From: SIG307 sp964609025
GTDB lineage: Bacteria; Bacillota; Clostridia; Lachnospirales; Lachnospiraceae
Assembly (NCBI GenBank): GCA_964609025.1
Contig: CAZSQM010000003.1
Coordinates: 1 to 64,000, forward strand
Direction of reading: 5' to 3'
DNA length: 64,000 nucleotides
The notes beneath the pieces are model-generated. The model made no database searches. It was given only the letters and a program-made list of their open reading frames with translations, and was not told the origin of the DNA. The translations under genes were made by a program, and so were the position numbers. This document shows, one piece after another, positions 35,116 to 44,630 of this stretch. Every line of letters begins with the position of its first letter. Positions within the stretch are counted from its first letter, which is position 1.

Positions 35116-35985
35116 ATGACGCTGGAAACGGGAAATGTTTATTTCTCCGAACAGGGAAAAGCAGCTATACCGGAACAGGTGTCACTGTTTGGTTTTTCCA
35201 TTTCCTTTTACGGACTTTGCCTGATGTTTGCCGCACTGATCGGCATCCTTTTGGCAGTACGGGAAGGGCGGAAAAGAAAGCAGGATACGGAATGGACGCT
35301 GACCCTGTTGTGGCTGACGATTGTATCCGCTTTGCTTGGAGCCAGAGTTTACTATGCGCTTTTCCAGTGGTATCCGTTTTCGAAAGCTCCGCTTTCGGTG
35401 TTGAACTTTAGAAGCGGAGGTCTGGCCTATTTCGGCGCGTTGTTCGGCGCGTGGTTTACCGTAAGATGGTATTGCCGCAGAAAAAAGGAAGATTTTGAAA
35501 CCGCGGCAGACGTGCTTTGCGTCGGGGCAGCCGCGGCGGCTGTTTTGGTATGGGTCGGCTGTGCGCTCACAAGAGAGCCGATCGGTCGTTTTTACGACGG
35601 TCTGTTTTCGGTCCGCATCGGTGCCGAGTATCTGCCGCAGGAGGCGGAAAGCGCTCGGATAGCGGAGCTTTTAGAGCGGGCGTACCGGATTAACGGCAAG
35701 TTGTATGTATCCATGCATCCGGTGGCGCTTTACGGGATTTTTGCCAGCATTCTGATTTTGATCGGAATTTGGATTGCAAGGCATTTTATAAAGAGGAGCG
35801 GAAATCTGTTCCGACTGTATCTGTTTTTGAATGCGGCTTCCTGTCTTGTATTGGAGCAGTTCCGGGCAAGCCGGTGCTGTGTCTGGGGCACGGAGCTTCC
35901 GATTAACAGTCTGGTGGCTGCGGCGTTGCTCTTGGTAATTACGGCGGGAGCTATCAGAAACAGGGTGAAACAAAAAATAAAATAG
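35116..35985 (+). CDS. divergent Lgt-family membrane protein
   Basis: A 289-residue protein with about seven membrane helices and the layout of prolipoprotein diacylglyceryl transferase. The segment GGLAYFGALFGAWF aligns with Lgt's GGLxxHGGLIG, but the catalytic His is Phe here. The normal GRxGNFxNxE block is replaced by WVGCALTREPIG, losing its Arg and Asn. HPVALYGIFASIL and LVLEQFRASR match later Lgt segments. It may be a catalytically altered or inactive paralogue, or an enzyme with a changed substrate. The usual lgt would then lie elsewhere. Start ATG 35116 has a weak ribosome-binding site. Confidence 0.75.
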   Translation: MTLETGNVYFSEQGKAAIPEQVSLFGFSISFYGLCLMFAALIGILLAVREGRKRKQDTEWTLTLLWLTIVSALLGARVYYALFQWYPFSKAPLSVLNFRSGGLAYFGALFGAWFTVRWYCRRKKEDFETAADVLCVGAAAAAVLVWVGCALTREPIGRFYDGLFSVRIGAEYLPQEAESARIAELLERAYRINGKLYVSMHPVALYGIFASILILIGIWIARHFIKRSGNLFRLYLFLNAASCLVLEQFRASRCCVWGTELPINSLVAAALLLVITAGAIRNRVKQKIK

Positions 35986-35999
35986 AAATTTGAGTGAAC

Positions 36000-36037
36000 G
36001 GGGCTGCCGCAATACTGCGCGGCCCTATTTTTTTTGC
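36000..36037 (+). terminator. intrinsic terminator after the Lgt-like gene
   Basis: GGGCTGCCGCA pairs imperfectly with TGCGCGGCCC, followed by a T-run (TATTTTTTTT). It separates the housekeeping run from the mraZ promoter. Confidence 0.75.
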
Positions 36038-36057
36038 CTTTCTTTTCATTTTGGGGG

Positions 36058-36086
36058 TTGAAAAAATAGAAAAAGTGGAGTAGAAT
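36058..36086 (+). promoter_or_regulatory. dcw/mraZ promoter
   Basis: TTGAAA (36058-36063), a 17-bp spacer and TAGAAT (36081-36086). A GTGGAG motif at 36075 lies in the spacer. Confidence 0.65.
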
Positions 36087-36096
36087 AGTGATGTAA

Positions 36097-36132
36097 GTGG
36101 AGGAAAGTGGAGGGAAATGGTATGAAGTGGAG
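36097..36132 (+). promoter_or_regulatory. MraZ operator array (GTGGAG repeats every 10 bp)
   Basis: GTGGAG occurs at 36097, 36107 and 36127, with a degenerate ATGGTA at 36117, so four boxes lie exactly one helical turn apart. MraZ proteins are known to bind GTGG-type direct repeats with 10-bp period upstream of their own gene. The array lies between the promoter and the mraZ start, which suits autorepression. Confidence 0.75.
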
Positions 36133-36150
36133 CGAAAGGCGGTGAAGTTC

Positions 36151-36579
36151 ATGTTCATGGGCGAGTACGACCATACGTTAGACCCGAAGGGGCGTATGAT
36201 TGTTCCGGCGAAGTTCCGTGAGGAGCTTGGCGAGCGGTTTATCTTGACTATGGGACTGGACGGCTGTCTTTTCGCGTATCCGGAGAAGGAATGGGAACAG
36301 TTTGTCGAGGGCTTAAAAAAGCTTCCGGGCAGTAAGGATGCCAGACAGTTACAGCGTCACTTTATGGCGGGAGCCGCGGAAGTGGAAGTGGACAAGCAGG
36401 GACGTTTTCTGATACCGGGGAAATTAAGAGAGCAGGCAGGTCTTACCAAGGATGTTGTTCTGGTTGGCGTGCTTTCCAAGATTGAACTCTGGAGCAAGGA
36501 ACGCTGGGAACAGAACTGCTGCTATGATAACATGGATGAAGTCGCAGAACATATGGCGGAATTCGGACTAAACTTTTAG
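36151..36579 (+). CDS. mraZ: transcriptional regulator MraZ
   Basis: A 142-residue protein with two SpoVT/AbrB-like domains. The first is MFMGEYDHTLDPKGRMIVPA, then KFREELG, and the second VDKQGRFLIPGKLREQAGL. MraZ forms a ring that binds repeated boxes and controls the dcw operon. The open frame extends back into the operator array (GTG 36097), but ATG 36151 gives the standard N-terminus. It heads the division cluster. Confidence 0.95.
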   Translation: MFMGEYDHTLDPKGRMIVPAKFREELGERFILTMGLDGCLFAYPEKEWEQFVEGLKKLPGSKDARQLQRHFMAGAAEVEVDKQGRFLIPGKLREQAGLTKDVVLVGVLSKIELWSKERWEQNCCYDNMDEVAEHMAEFGLNF

Positions 36580-36596
36580 AAAGGTTGGGTGATACC

Positions 36597-37553
36597 TTGA
36601 CGGAAACAACCAAACAGGACATCGTATTTCGGCACAAGTCGGTATTACTTAACGAAGTAATAGAAGCGTTGCGGATACGGCCGGACGGTATTTATGTGGA
36701 CGGAACGCTTGGCGGAGCGGGACATGCCTATGAAGTATGCAGGCGCTTAAACGGCGGAACCTTTGTCGGTATTGACCGTGACGCGGATGCTATTTCGGCG
36801 GCAGGCGCCAGATTAAAGGAATTTCCGTTTGCACATGTTGTGCGGAGCAATTACAGTGAGATGAAAGAAGTGCTTGCTTCTTTCGGAATAGAAAAGGTAA
36901 GCGGCATTTTATTAGACCTCGGCGTATCTTCCTATCAGTTAGATACACCGGAACGGGGCTTTTCCTACATGGAGGAGGAGGCGCCGCTTGATATGCGGAT
37001 GGATCACCGGATGGAGATGACGGCACGGGATATCGTAAACGGGTACAGTGAAGCGGAGCTGTTCCAGATCATCCGCGATTACGGAGAAGACCCTTTTGCA
37101 AAGAACATTGCCAAACACATTGTGCAGCGCAGGGAGAAAAAGGAGCTTGTGACCTGCGGAGATTTAAATGAGGCAATCCGGGCGGCAATCCCGATGAAAA
37201 TACAAAAGAATCTGGGACACCCGTCAAAACGCACCTTTCAGGCGATACGGATAGAATTAAACGGCGAGTTAAAGGCGTTGCAGAATACATTGGACGAGCT
37301 GATTGATTTGCTGGAGGAGAACGGAAGACTTTGTATTATTACGTTTCATTCCTTAGAGGACCGCATTGTAAAGTCGGGCTTTAAAAAGCGGGAAAATCCC
37401 TGCGAATGTCCGCCGGATTTTCCGGTCTGCGTCTGCGGCAGAAAGTCTGCGGGCAGGGTGATTACGAGAAAGCCGATTTTACCGGGGGAGAAGGAATGTG
37501 AGGAGAACAAAAGAGCAAGGAGTGCGAAGCTGCGGGTATTTGAACGCAGCTAA
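36597..37553 (+). CDS. rsmH: 16S rRNA (cytosine-1402 N4)-methyltransferase RsmH
   Basis: A SAM methyltransferase of about 318 residues. Motif I is VDGTLGGAGHAYEV, followed by LLDLGVSSYQLDTPERGFSY, GHPSKRTFQAIRIELNGEL and ITFHSLEDRIVK. The start is uncertain. TTG 36585 and TTG 36597 are both in frame. I prefer 36597 because GGTTGGGTG lies 5-13 bp upstream; no ATG is available. The tail carries conserved Cys residues, CECPPDFPVCVCG. It follows mraZ directly, as is usual. Confidence 0.94.
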   Translation: MTETTKQDIVFRHKSVLLNEVIEALRIRPDGIYVDGTLGGAGHAYEVCRRLNGGTFVGIDRDADAISAAGARLKEFPFAHVVRSNYSEMKEVLASFGIEKVSGILLDLGVSSYQLDTPERGFSYMEEEAPLDMRMDHRMEMTARDIVNGYSEAELFQIIRDYGEDPFAKNIAKHIVQRREKKELVTCGDLNEAIRAAIPMKIQKNLGHPSKRTFQAIRIELNGELKALQNTLDELIDLLEENGRLCIITFHSLEDRIVKSGFKKRENPCECPPDFPVCVCGRKSAGRVITRKPILPGEKECEENKRARSAKLRVFERS

Positions 37554-37571
37554 AGTGAAGGAGGAAACAGC

Positions 37572-38045
37572 ATGGATGCGAGAGAAAAGTATTACAAGAG
37601 AGAGTATTATGTAGACGGGACCGCCGCAAGAAAATTGCAGGTACTTCCGGATTATGAAAGAGAACAGGAGCAGATTGCGCGTCCGCAGGTTGGGAATCGC
37701 CCTTCCAAAGCGCCGAAAGTAAGCCACGGTATTGATTTTGTTTCCATGCTGCTTTTGACGGCGGCTATGGCAATTACGTTGTATTTGTGTTATAATTATC
37801 TTCAGGTGCAGGGAAACATTGTACAGTTGGAGCGTGATATCGCCGTGCTGAGTGAAAAGGTGGATACCATTACGGCAGAAAACGCGGCTATCGAGGATGG
37901 CTTAAACGGAGAAATCGACTGGGAAAATGTGTACTTGACAGCAGTCGGAGAACTTGGTATGGTATATCCGAACGAAAATGAAGTGATTACATATACCACA
38001 ACGGAAAACGGCTATGTAATTCAGTACAAGGATATTCCGGAGTAG
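37572..38045 (+). CDS. FtsL/DivIC-like division protein
   Basis: A 157-residue bitopic protein. A basic cytoplasmic N-terminus of about 55 residues precedes one membrane helix (about 57-77, FVSMLLLTAAMAITLYLCYNY). A short coiled coil follows (about 80-108, VQLERDIAVLSEKVDTI) and then a small extracellular tail. This and its place between rsmH and a PBP gene identify it as the FtsL-type partner of FtsQ/DivIB and FtsI, although FtsL sequences are too divergent for direct recognition. Confidence 0.8.
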   Translation: MDAREKYYKREYYVDGTAARKLQVLPDYEREQEQIARPQVGNRPSKAPKVSHGIDFVSMLLLTAAMAITLYLCYNYLQVQGNIVQLERDIAVLSEKVDTITAENAAIEDGLNGEIDWENVYLTAVGELGMVYPNENEVITYTTTENGYVIQYKDIPE

Positions 38046-38055
38046 GAGCGTTTCG

Positions 38056-40020
38056 ATGAATCAGGGCGAAAAGAAAACCAAAAAACGAAAGAGAATGACA
38101 GGCAAAATGCAGGCAGCGTTATGGGTCGTATTTTGCCTGTTTCTTGTCGGTATTCTTATCATAATGATAAGAGTGGCAATGGTAGGAAGCAATACCCGTT
38201 ACGCAAAGGCGTCCCTGTCCCAGAAGACGGGAAGCGATACGGTACTGCCGTACAAACGGGGGGAGATATTGGACCGCAACGGTACCGTGCTGGCAAAGAG
38301 CGATAAGGTATACCATATGATTCTGGATTCCCGCCTGCTTATGAACCACAGCGAGTATCTGGAACCGACAATCCGGGCGTTAAGCAGCGTTTACGGTTAT
38401 TCGGAGGAGGAACTGCGCGCGTTGATTGAGGAGCGGAAGGAGAGCGCCTATTACCGTCTGAAAAAGAATATGACCTATGAGGAAATGATTGCGTTTGAAA
38501 ATTACGAGAAGAATCTTCCGAAATCGGAGGACGGGTCGGCGAATAAGGACAAGGGCATGATTCACGGCGTTACCTTTGAGGAGGAATATTTGCGGACCTA
38601 TCCGTTCGGAACGCTTGCCTCCCATGTGCTTGGGTTTGCAAAAGCGGACGGTGAGGGTACTTACGGAATCGAGCAGCAGTACAATGAAGAGCTGACGGGA
38701 ATCAACGGCAGAATCTACGATTATTATGACGCGAATCTGACGGTGCAGCAGCAGGAAATACCGGCACAGGACGGCAAGGTGATTATATCGACCTTAGACG
38801 CAAACTTACAACGGATTGTACAAAAGCATACGGAGGCGTTTCTGGATGAAATCGGAGCAAAGAACGTCGGCGTGCTGGTTATGGAGGTAAACAGCGGCGA
38901 AGTGCTTGCCATGCAGTCCAATTACAGCTATGATTTAAACGCGCCGAGAGATTTGACGCGGTGGTATACCGAAGAAGAAATTGCGGCAATGGATAGCGAG
39001 GCTTATCTGAGTGCGCTCTACAAAGTATGGAGAAACTTCTGCATCAGCGATTCCTACGAGCCGGGTTCTACCTTTAAGCCCTTTACGGTGGCGGCAGCAC
39101 TGGAGGAGGCGGTGATTACAACGGAGGAAACCTTCCTTTGCAACGGCGGAGAGAAAATAGCGGGATATTACATCTCCTGCCACAACGAGTGGGGACATGG
39201 TCTTATCAATGCGGCGCAGAGCATTATGTACTCCTGTAACGACGCATTGATGGAAATCGCAAAGCGCGAGGGACGGACCGTCTTTTCACGGTATCAGAAC
39301 CGCTTTCTGTTCGGAAAACTAACCGGGATTGACCTCCCGGGCGAGGTTCCCGGAATTTTGATGAAGGAGGAGCAGTTAAACGAGTCGGAGCTTGCCACAA
39401 GCAGTTTCGGCATGTCCTTCAATACGACGATGATTCAGCTCGGCGCTGCTTTTTCTTCTATGGTGAACGGCGGTACTTACTATGAACCGCATATCGTAAA
39501 AGAAATCAGAAATGCGGACGGCGTTGTGTTGGAAAAGATAGAACCGAGAGTCGTATGCAATACGATATCGAAGGAAACCTCGGAATTTTTACGCGATGCG
39601 TTTTACCTTACCGTACAGGAGGGAACCGCGACGGCAGCGCAGGTAGACGGTTATCTGATCGGCGGAAAAACGGGAACGGCCCAGAAGCTTCCGCGAAGCG
39701 AAGGAAAATATCTGGTATCCTTTATCGGCTGCGTACCGGCGGACAATCCGCAGATTATGATTTATGCCGTGGTCGACGAGGCTGCGGACGAGGAATTGCA
39801 GAGCAGAGCTTCCATTGCCTCTACTCTGGCGGCGGGGATTCTTGAGGAGGCGTTGCCGTACTTAAAGATTTATCCGGACAAAGAGATTGCGTATCCGAAC
39901 TTCCGCATTGATGAGGAAGATGTGGAAATGCAGACGGGAGAAATCGGCGATACCGGCGTTGTATATGACCCGGAGAAGAACGAGGGTAATATGCAGGCAA
40001 TTCCGGCTGACATGGAATAA
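38056..40020 (+). CDS. class B penicillin-binding protein, FtsI/PBP2B-type
   Basis: A 654-residue septal transpeptidase. A basic tail precedes one membrane helix (about 20-41). The PBP dimerisation domain (about 60-230) contains KRGEILDRNGTVLA. The transpeptidase domain has all three motifs: STFK in EPGSTFKPFT, SCN in YSCNDALM and KTG in GGKTGTAQ. There is no PASTA domain; the C-terminus is an acidic tail. It most likely acts in vegetative division with FtsW. The start is 11 bp after the ftsL-like gene. Confidence 0.92.
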   Translation: MNQGEKKTKKRKRMTGKMQAALWVVFCLFLVGILIIMIRVAMVGSNTRYAKASLSQKTGSDTVLPYKRGEILDRNGTVLAKSDKVYHMILDSRLLMNHSEYLEPTIRALSSVYGYSEEELRALIEERKESAYYRLKKNMTYEEMIAFENYEKNLPKSEDGSANKDKGMIHGVTFEEEYLRTYPFGTLASHVLGFAKADGEGTYGIEQQYNEELTGINGRIYDYYDANLTVQQQEIPAQDGKVIISTLDANLQRIVQKHTEAFLDEIGAKNVGVLVMEVNSGEVLAMQSNYSYDLNAPRDLTRWYTEEEIAAMDSEAYLSALYKVWRNFCISDSYEPGSTFKPFTVAAALEEAVITTEETFLCNGGEKIAGYYISCHNEWGHGLINAAQSIMYSCNDALMEIAKREGRTVFSRYQNRFLFGKLTGIDLPGEVPGILMKEEQLNESELATSSFGMSFNTTMIQLGAAFSSMVNGGTYYEPHIVKEIRNADGVVLEKIEPRVVCNTISKETSEFLRDAFYLTVQEGTATAAQVDGYLIGGKTGTAQKLPRSEGKYLVSFIGCVPADNPQIMIYAVVDEAADEELQSRASIASTLAAGILEEALPYLKIYPDKEIAYPNFRIDEEDVEMQTGEIGDTGVVYDPEKNEGNMQAIPADME

Positions 40021-40062
40021 AGAGAAAAAGCATAGGATGATAAAAAAAGTTGTCGGAGTACC

Positions 40063-42012
40063 ATGAGGCAGATTTCAACGAAACAAAGGAAAACGGCATT
40101 GCTTGTCATCAGCGTACTTGTTCTGGCCGCCGCCGGTCTTTGCGTGCGGCTTTGGTATCTTATGGTGTTACATTCGGAGGAATATGCCGCGCAGGCACAG
40201 GAGTTGCATGAGCGTGAACGCAGTATTAAGGCGGCGCGCGGAATTATTTATGACAGAAACGGCGTTATTTTGGCGGACAACAAGCCGGTGTGTACGGTTT
40301 CGGTTATCCACAGCCAGATTACGGATGCGGAGCGGGTGATTTCGGTATTATGCGAAGTGCTTGAGCTTCCCGAAGAAACCGTGCGCAAACGGGTAGAAAA
40401 GGTGTCTTCGATTGAGCGGGTGAAAGCCAATGTGGAAAAAGAAACCGCAGACTATCTCCGCAGCTTTGAATTGGACGGCGTTATGGTGGACGAGGATTAT
40501 AAACGGTATTATCCCTTCGGCGACCTTGCCTCCAGAGTCATTGGCTTTACGGGCGGAGATAACCAGGGTATTATCGGTCTGGAAGTGAAATATGACTCGA
40601 TGCTTTCCGGAATTCCGGGGAAAATCCTGACGCTTACCACTGCCCACGGCACGGAGATTGAGAATGCCGCGGAAAACCGGATTGAACCGATTGCGGGAAA
40701 TTCCCTTACGATTAGTCTGGATATTAATATCCAGCGGTATGCGGAACAGGCGGCGAAGAAAGTCCTGGAAGCCAAAAGCGCAAACCATGTCAGTCTGATT
40801 GTGATGAATCCGCAGAACGGGGAAATCTATGCGATGGTCAACGTGCCGGAGTTTGATTTAAACGACCCGTATACGTTAAATGTCGAATACGCGGCAAAGG
40901 CGGAGGGACAGACGCTTGACAGCGAAAAAAAGAACGAGCTGTTAAACCGGATGTGGCGGAATCCCTGCATCAGCGATACTTACGAGCCGGGGTCCACGTT
41001 TAAAATCGTAACGGCAACTGCGGCGTTTGAGGAGGGGGTGGTTTCCCTGACCGACCGTTTTTTCTGCCCGGGATACAAAATCGTGGAGGACCGGACGATT
41101 CATTGTCATAAGGTGGCAGGTCACGGAAGCGAAAGCTTTGTGGACGGCATTAAAAACTCCTGCAATCCTGTTTTTATGGAAATCGGGGCAAGAGTCGGTG
41201 CAAAAGCTATGTATGATAATTTCCGGAAACTCGGACTGATGCAAAAGACCGGAATCGACCTGCCGGGGGAAGCCTCTTCCATTATGCATAAAATCGAAAA
41301 CATCAAACCGGTGGAGCTGGCGACAATTTCCTTCGGACAGTCCTTTCAGATTACGCCGATACAGCTCCTTTCCGCGGTAAGCTGCGTGATTAACGGCGGC
41401 AACCGTATTACGCCGCATTTCGGAATTTGTGCGAAAAACACAGAGGAGAATACGGTAAAGACCTATACCTATGAAGGCGAGAGCGGCGTAATTTTAAAGG
41501 AAACGAGCGAAACCATGAAAATGCTGTTAGAAGCGGTTGTGCATGAGGGAACGGGAAAAAGAGCGTATCTCCCGGGCTTTCGAATCGGAGGAAAGACGGC
41601 GACCTCCGAGAAACTTCCGAGAAGCCTGAATACTTATATTTCTTCCTTTATCGGGTTTGCACCGGCAGAGGATCCGCAGGTGCTTGCACTGGTGCTGATT
41701 GACGAGCCGGAAGGGATTTATTACGGCGGTACGATTGCGGCGCCGGTCATAGCCGAAGTGTTTGACCTTGTGCTTCCGTATCTCGGAATCGAGCCGGTGT
41801 ATTCGGAGGACGAAAAGAAACTGGACGGCGTAGGACAGTTCCCGGTTCCCGATTTGGTGGGAATGACGAGAAAAGAGGTTACTCAGCTGTTAAAGGCCTA
41901 CGAGTTCGGAGATATTTATTATACCGGGGAGGGAGAAACGGTGGCGGAGCAGTTTCCGTTAGCGGGGGAGGAAGTAAACAAAAAGAGTAGCTTGATTCTG
42001 CATATGAAATAG
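40063..42012 (+). CDS. spoVD: class B PBP with PASTA domain, SpoVD-like
   Basis: A 649-residue transpeptidase with a membrane helix at about 12-32, a dimerisation domain with ARGIIYDRNGVILADN, and motifs STFK (EPGSTFKIVT), SCN (KNSCNPVFMEIG) and KTA (GGKTATSEK). KTA in place of KTG and one C-terminal PASTA domain (about 590-649, VPDLVGMTRKEV) match clostridial SpoVD proteins, which build spore cortex peptidoglycan. It could also serve in division. The spoVD name is by analogy. Confidence 0.85.
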   Translation: MRQISTKQRKTALLVISVLVLAAAGLCVRLWYLMVLHSEEYAAQAQELHERERSIKAARGIIYDRNGVILADNKPVCTVSVIHSQITDAERVISVLCEVLELPEETVRKRVEKVSSIERVKANVEKETADYLRSFELDGVMVDEDYKRYYPFGDLASRVIGFTGGDNQGIIGLEVKYDSMLSGIPGKILTLTTAHGTEIENAAENRIEPIAGNSLTISLDINIQRYAEQAAKKVLEAKSANHVSLIVMNPQNGEIYAMVNVPEFDLNDPYTLNVEYAAKAEGQTLDSEKKNELLNRMWRNPCISDTYEPGSTFKIVTATAAFEEGVVSLTDRFFCPGYKIVEDRTIHCHKVAGHGSESFVDGIKNSCNPVFMEIGARVGAKAMYDNFRKLGLMQKTGIDLPGEASSIMHKIENIKPVELATISFGQSFQITPIQLLSAVSCVINGGNRITPHFGICAKNTEENTVKTYTYEGESGVILKETSETMKMLLEAVVHEGTGKRAYLPGFRIGGKTATSEKLPRSLNTYISSFIGFAPAEDPQVLALVLIDEPEGIYYGGTIAAPVIAEVFDLVLPYLGIEPVYSEDEKKLDGVGQFPVPDLVGMTRKEVTQLLKAYEFGDIYYTGEGETVAEQFPLAGEEVNKKSSLILHMK

Positions 42013-42058
42013 CATATAATGGTGTGTGGAAAGTTTTGCAGACGGAAGGAAGGATACA

Positions 42059-43423
42059 ATGAATTTTCAAAATAAAAAGGTAACGGTAGCCGGTGCCGGT
42101 ATCAGCGGTATTGCGGCAACAAATTTGCTGACCGGAGCGGGAGCGGCTGTGACGTTGTATGACGGGAATGCCTCCTTATCGGAAAAGGAAGTGCGCGCGC
42201 AGCTTGGCGCGGAATTTCGCGGCAGTATTGTATGCGGTGAGTTCACCGACGAATTGCGGCAGAATACAGAGATTTTGGTTATCAGTCCGGGCGTTCCGGT
42301 GGATTTGCCTTTTGTTACGGAGTTAAAGGCAAACGGCGTTCCGGTGCTCGGAGAAATCGAGCTTGCTTATTTGTTTTCCAAGGGGAAACTTGTGGCAATC
42401 ACCGGAACCAACGGCAAGACAACCACGACGGCGCTGACCGGGGCGATTATGCGGACCTGCTATGAGAAGGTGCTGGTTGTCGGCAATATCGGGACTCCGT
42501 ATACGAGTCTGGTAACCGACACGGATGATACATCGGTTACCGTAGCGGAAATCAGCAGTTTTCAGCTGGAAACGGTAGCTTCCTTCCGCCCGGACGTGGC
42601 GATGATTTTGAATATTACGCCGGATCATTTAAACCGCCATCACACAATGGAGAATTATATTGCGGCAAAGGAAGCCATTGCCGCAAATCAGACCTCAAAG
42701 GATGTCTGTATTTTAAATTACGAAGATGAGCGCCTGCGTGCGTTCGGCGAACAGGTAAAAAGCCGCGTGATTTATTTCTCCAGCGCGCGGAGCTTAGAGG
42801 AAGGGCTCTATGTGGAAGACGGTATTATTTTCTATGCCCATGAAGGGATTGCGGAGTGTATCTGCAAGGTAGAAGAATTAAACATTATCGGCCGGCATAA
42901 TTATGAGAATGCAATGGCAGCGATTGCGGCAGGCATCGTGATGGGTGTGCCGCTTGATTCGATTCGCAGGGCGTTGCGGGAGTTTAAGGCGGTGGAGCAC
43001 CGCATCGAGTATGTGGCAACGAAACGCGGCGTCCGGTATTACAACGATTCCAAGGGGACGAATCCGGACGCGGCAATTCAGGGAATCCGTGCCATGACGG
43101 GCAACACCCTGTTGATTGCGGGCGGTTACGATAAGGGGTCGGAGTATGACGAGTGGATTGAAGCCTTTGAAGGAAAGGTGGGCTATTTGGTTCTGATCGG
43201 ACAGACAAGGGAGAAAATTGCCGAGGCGGCAAGAAAGCACGGCATCGAAAATATTGTATTGTGCGACAGCTTTTTAGAGGCAATGGAGTTTTGCACCGCT
43301 CATGCAAAGGAGGGCGATACGGTGCTGCTTTCTCCGGCCTGTGCAAGCTGGGGGATGTTTCAGAACTATGAGGAGCGGGGACGTATTTTTAAAGAGTATG
43401 TCAACGCGCTTCCGGAAGCGTAA
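42059..43423 (+). CDS. murD: UDP-MurNAc-L-Ala:D-Glu ligase MurD
   Basis: A 454-residue Mur ligase adding D-glutamate. The N-terminal Rossmann part begins VTVAGAGISGIAATNLL. The P-loop is ITGTNGKTTTTALTG, and NITPDHLNRHHTMENY and YNDSKGTNPDA are typical. ATG 42059 with GGAAGGA upstream is preferred to the longer frame from 42026. In many relatives mraY lies directly before murD; it is absent here. Confidence 0.96.
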   Translation: MNFQNKKVTVAGAGISGIAATNLLTGAGAAVTLYDGNASLSEKEVRAQLGAEFRGSIVCGEFTDELRQNTEILVISPGVPVDLPFVTELKANGVPVLGEIELAYLFSKGKLVAITGTNGKTTTTALTGAIMRTCYEKVLVVGNIGTPYTSLVTDTDDTSVTVAEISSFQLETVASFRPDVAMILNITPDHLNRHHTMENYIAAKEAIAANQTSKDVCILNYEDERLRAFGEQVKSRVIYFSSARSLEEGLYVEDGIIFYAHEGIAECICKVEELNIIGRHNYENAMAAIAAGIVMGVPLDSIRRALREFKAVEHRIEYVATKRGVRYYNDSKGTNPDAAIQGIRAMTGNTLLIAGGYDKGSEYDEWIEAFEGKVGYLVLIGQTREKIAEAARKHGIENIVLCDSFLEAMEFCTAHAKEGDTVLLSPACASWGMFQNYEERGRIFKEYVNALPEA

Positions 43424-43455
43424 AGGAAACCAGAGGTTGGCAGGAGGCTGAAAAG

Positions 43456-44607
43456 ATGACGAAGCCGTCGGTAAAGAAAACTGAATATAAGCCGCAGACT
43501 TATTACGATTACAGCCTGCTTTTTATTACATTGATTCTGGTATGTATCGGTCTGGTTATGGTATACAGCACCAGCTCGTATTATGCGGTGAAGCAGAAGT
43601 TCGGAGATGCGGCGTACTTTTTCAAGCGGCAGCTGATTTCTGCGGTAATCGGTACCTTTGTAATGATTGTGGTTTCAAAGATTGATTACTTTTTCTACAT
43701 AAAAGGCATCGGAAAGAAGTATAAGTTAAATCTGTTGTTCCTTGCCTATATTGTCTGTATCGGCTTACAGGTATATGTGCTCTTTTTCGGAGAAGAGGTA
43801 AAGGGCGCAAAGCGCTGGATTAAGATTCCGCTGCTCGGTACGTTCCAGCCGTCGGAGTTAACGAAAATCTGTATTATTCTGCTGGTGGCCTACATCGTAT
43901 ATGCGGCGCCGAAAAGACTGGATACGGTATTCGGGTTTATCCGGGTGCTGATTTACGTCTGTCCGCTGCTCGGTCTGGTTGCGGCGGAAAACTTAAGTAC
44001 CGCGATTATTATTGCGGGCATTACGTTTGTGGTCTGCTTTGTGGTGGCAAGAAGAAAGGGGTACTTTTTTGTAGCGGGTATCTTGGCGGTTGCCGCGGTT
44101 GCGTGTTATATTTTTCTCGGAGAGGCATTCCGTGGAGAACGTATCGACGCCTGGCTGAACGTAGAAACCCACGACAAGGGCTATCAGATTTTGCAGGGAC
44201 TTTATGCGATTGCGTCCGGCGGGCTTTGGGGAAAGGGGCTTGGACAAAGTATTCAGAAGCTCGGCTTTATCCCTGAGTCCCACAATGATATGATATTTTC
44301 CGTCATCTGCGAGGAGCTTGGAATTATCGGCGCGCTTGCGATTATTCTGCTCTATGTACTGCTTCTCTGGAGATTGTTTGTGGTGGCGGTCAACGCAAGA
44401 GATTTGTTCGGTTCCCTCATCTGTGTCGGTATTATGGTACATATCGCAATGCAGGTGTTAATCAATATTGCAGTAGTAACCAATACGATACCGTCTACCG
44501 GTATCCCGCTTCCGTTTATCAGCTACGGGGGTACCTCGTTAGTTGTGCTGATGGCGGAAATGGGAATTGCCCTCAGCGTGTCCAACCGGATTGAATACGA
44601 ACGGTAA
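43456..44607 (+). CDS. ftsW: SEDS peptidoglycan polymerase, FtsW-type
   Basis: A 383-residue SEDS protein with about ten membrane helices. Diagnostic segments are KGAKRWIKIPLLGTFQPSEL, then TKI, followed by GGLWGKGLGQSIQKLGFIPE then SHNDMIFSVICEELG, and the C-terminal PSTGIPLPFISYGGTSL. It polymerises lipid II with a class B PBP partner. Two PBPs lie upstream, so either may be its partner. Position between murD and murA fits FtsW or SpoVE; the two cannot be told apart here. Confidence 0.93.
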   Translation: MTKPSVKKTEYKPQTYYDYSLLFITLILVCIGLVMVYSTSSYYAVKQKFGDAAYFFKRQLISAVIGTFVMIVVSKIDYFFYIKGIGKKYKLNLLFLAYIVCIGLQVYVLFFGEEVKGAKRWIKIPLLGTFQPSELTKICIILLVAYIVYAAPKRLDTVFGFIRVLIYVCPLLGLVAAENLSTAIIIAGITFVVCFVVARRKGYFFVAGILAVAAVACYIFLGEAFRGERIDAWLNVETHDKGYQILQGLYAIASGGLWGKGLGQSIQKLGFIPESHNDMIFSVICEELGIIGALAIILLYVLLLWRLFVVAVNARDLFGSLICVGIMVHIAMQVLINIAVVTNTIPSTGIPLPFISYGGTSLVVLMAEMGIALSVSNRIEYER

Positions 44608-44630
44608 CCTTTGCCGATTGGCTGCATACT

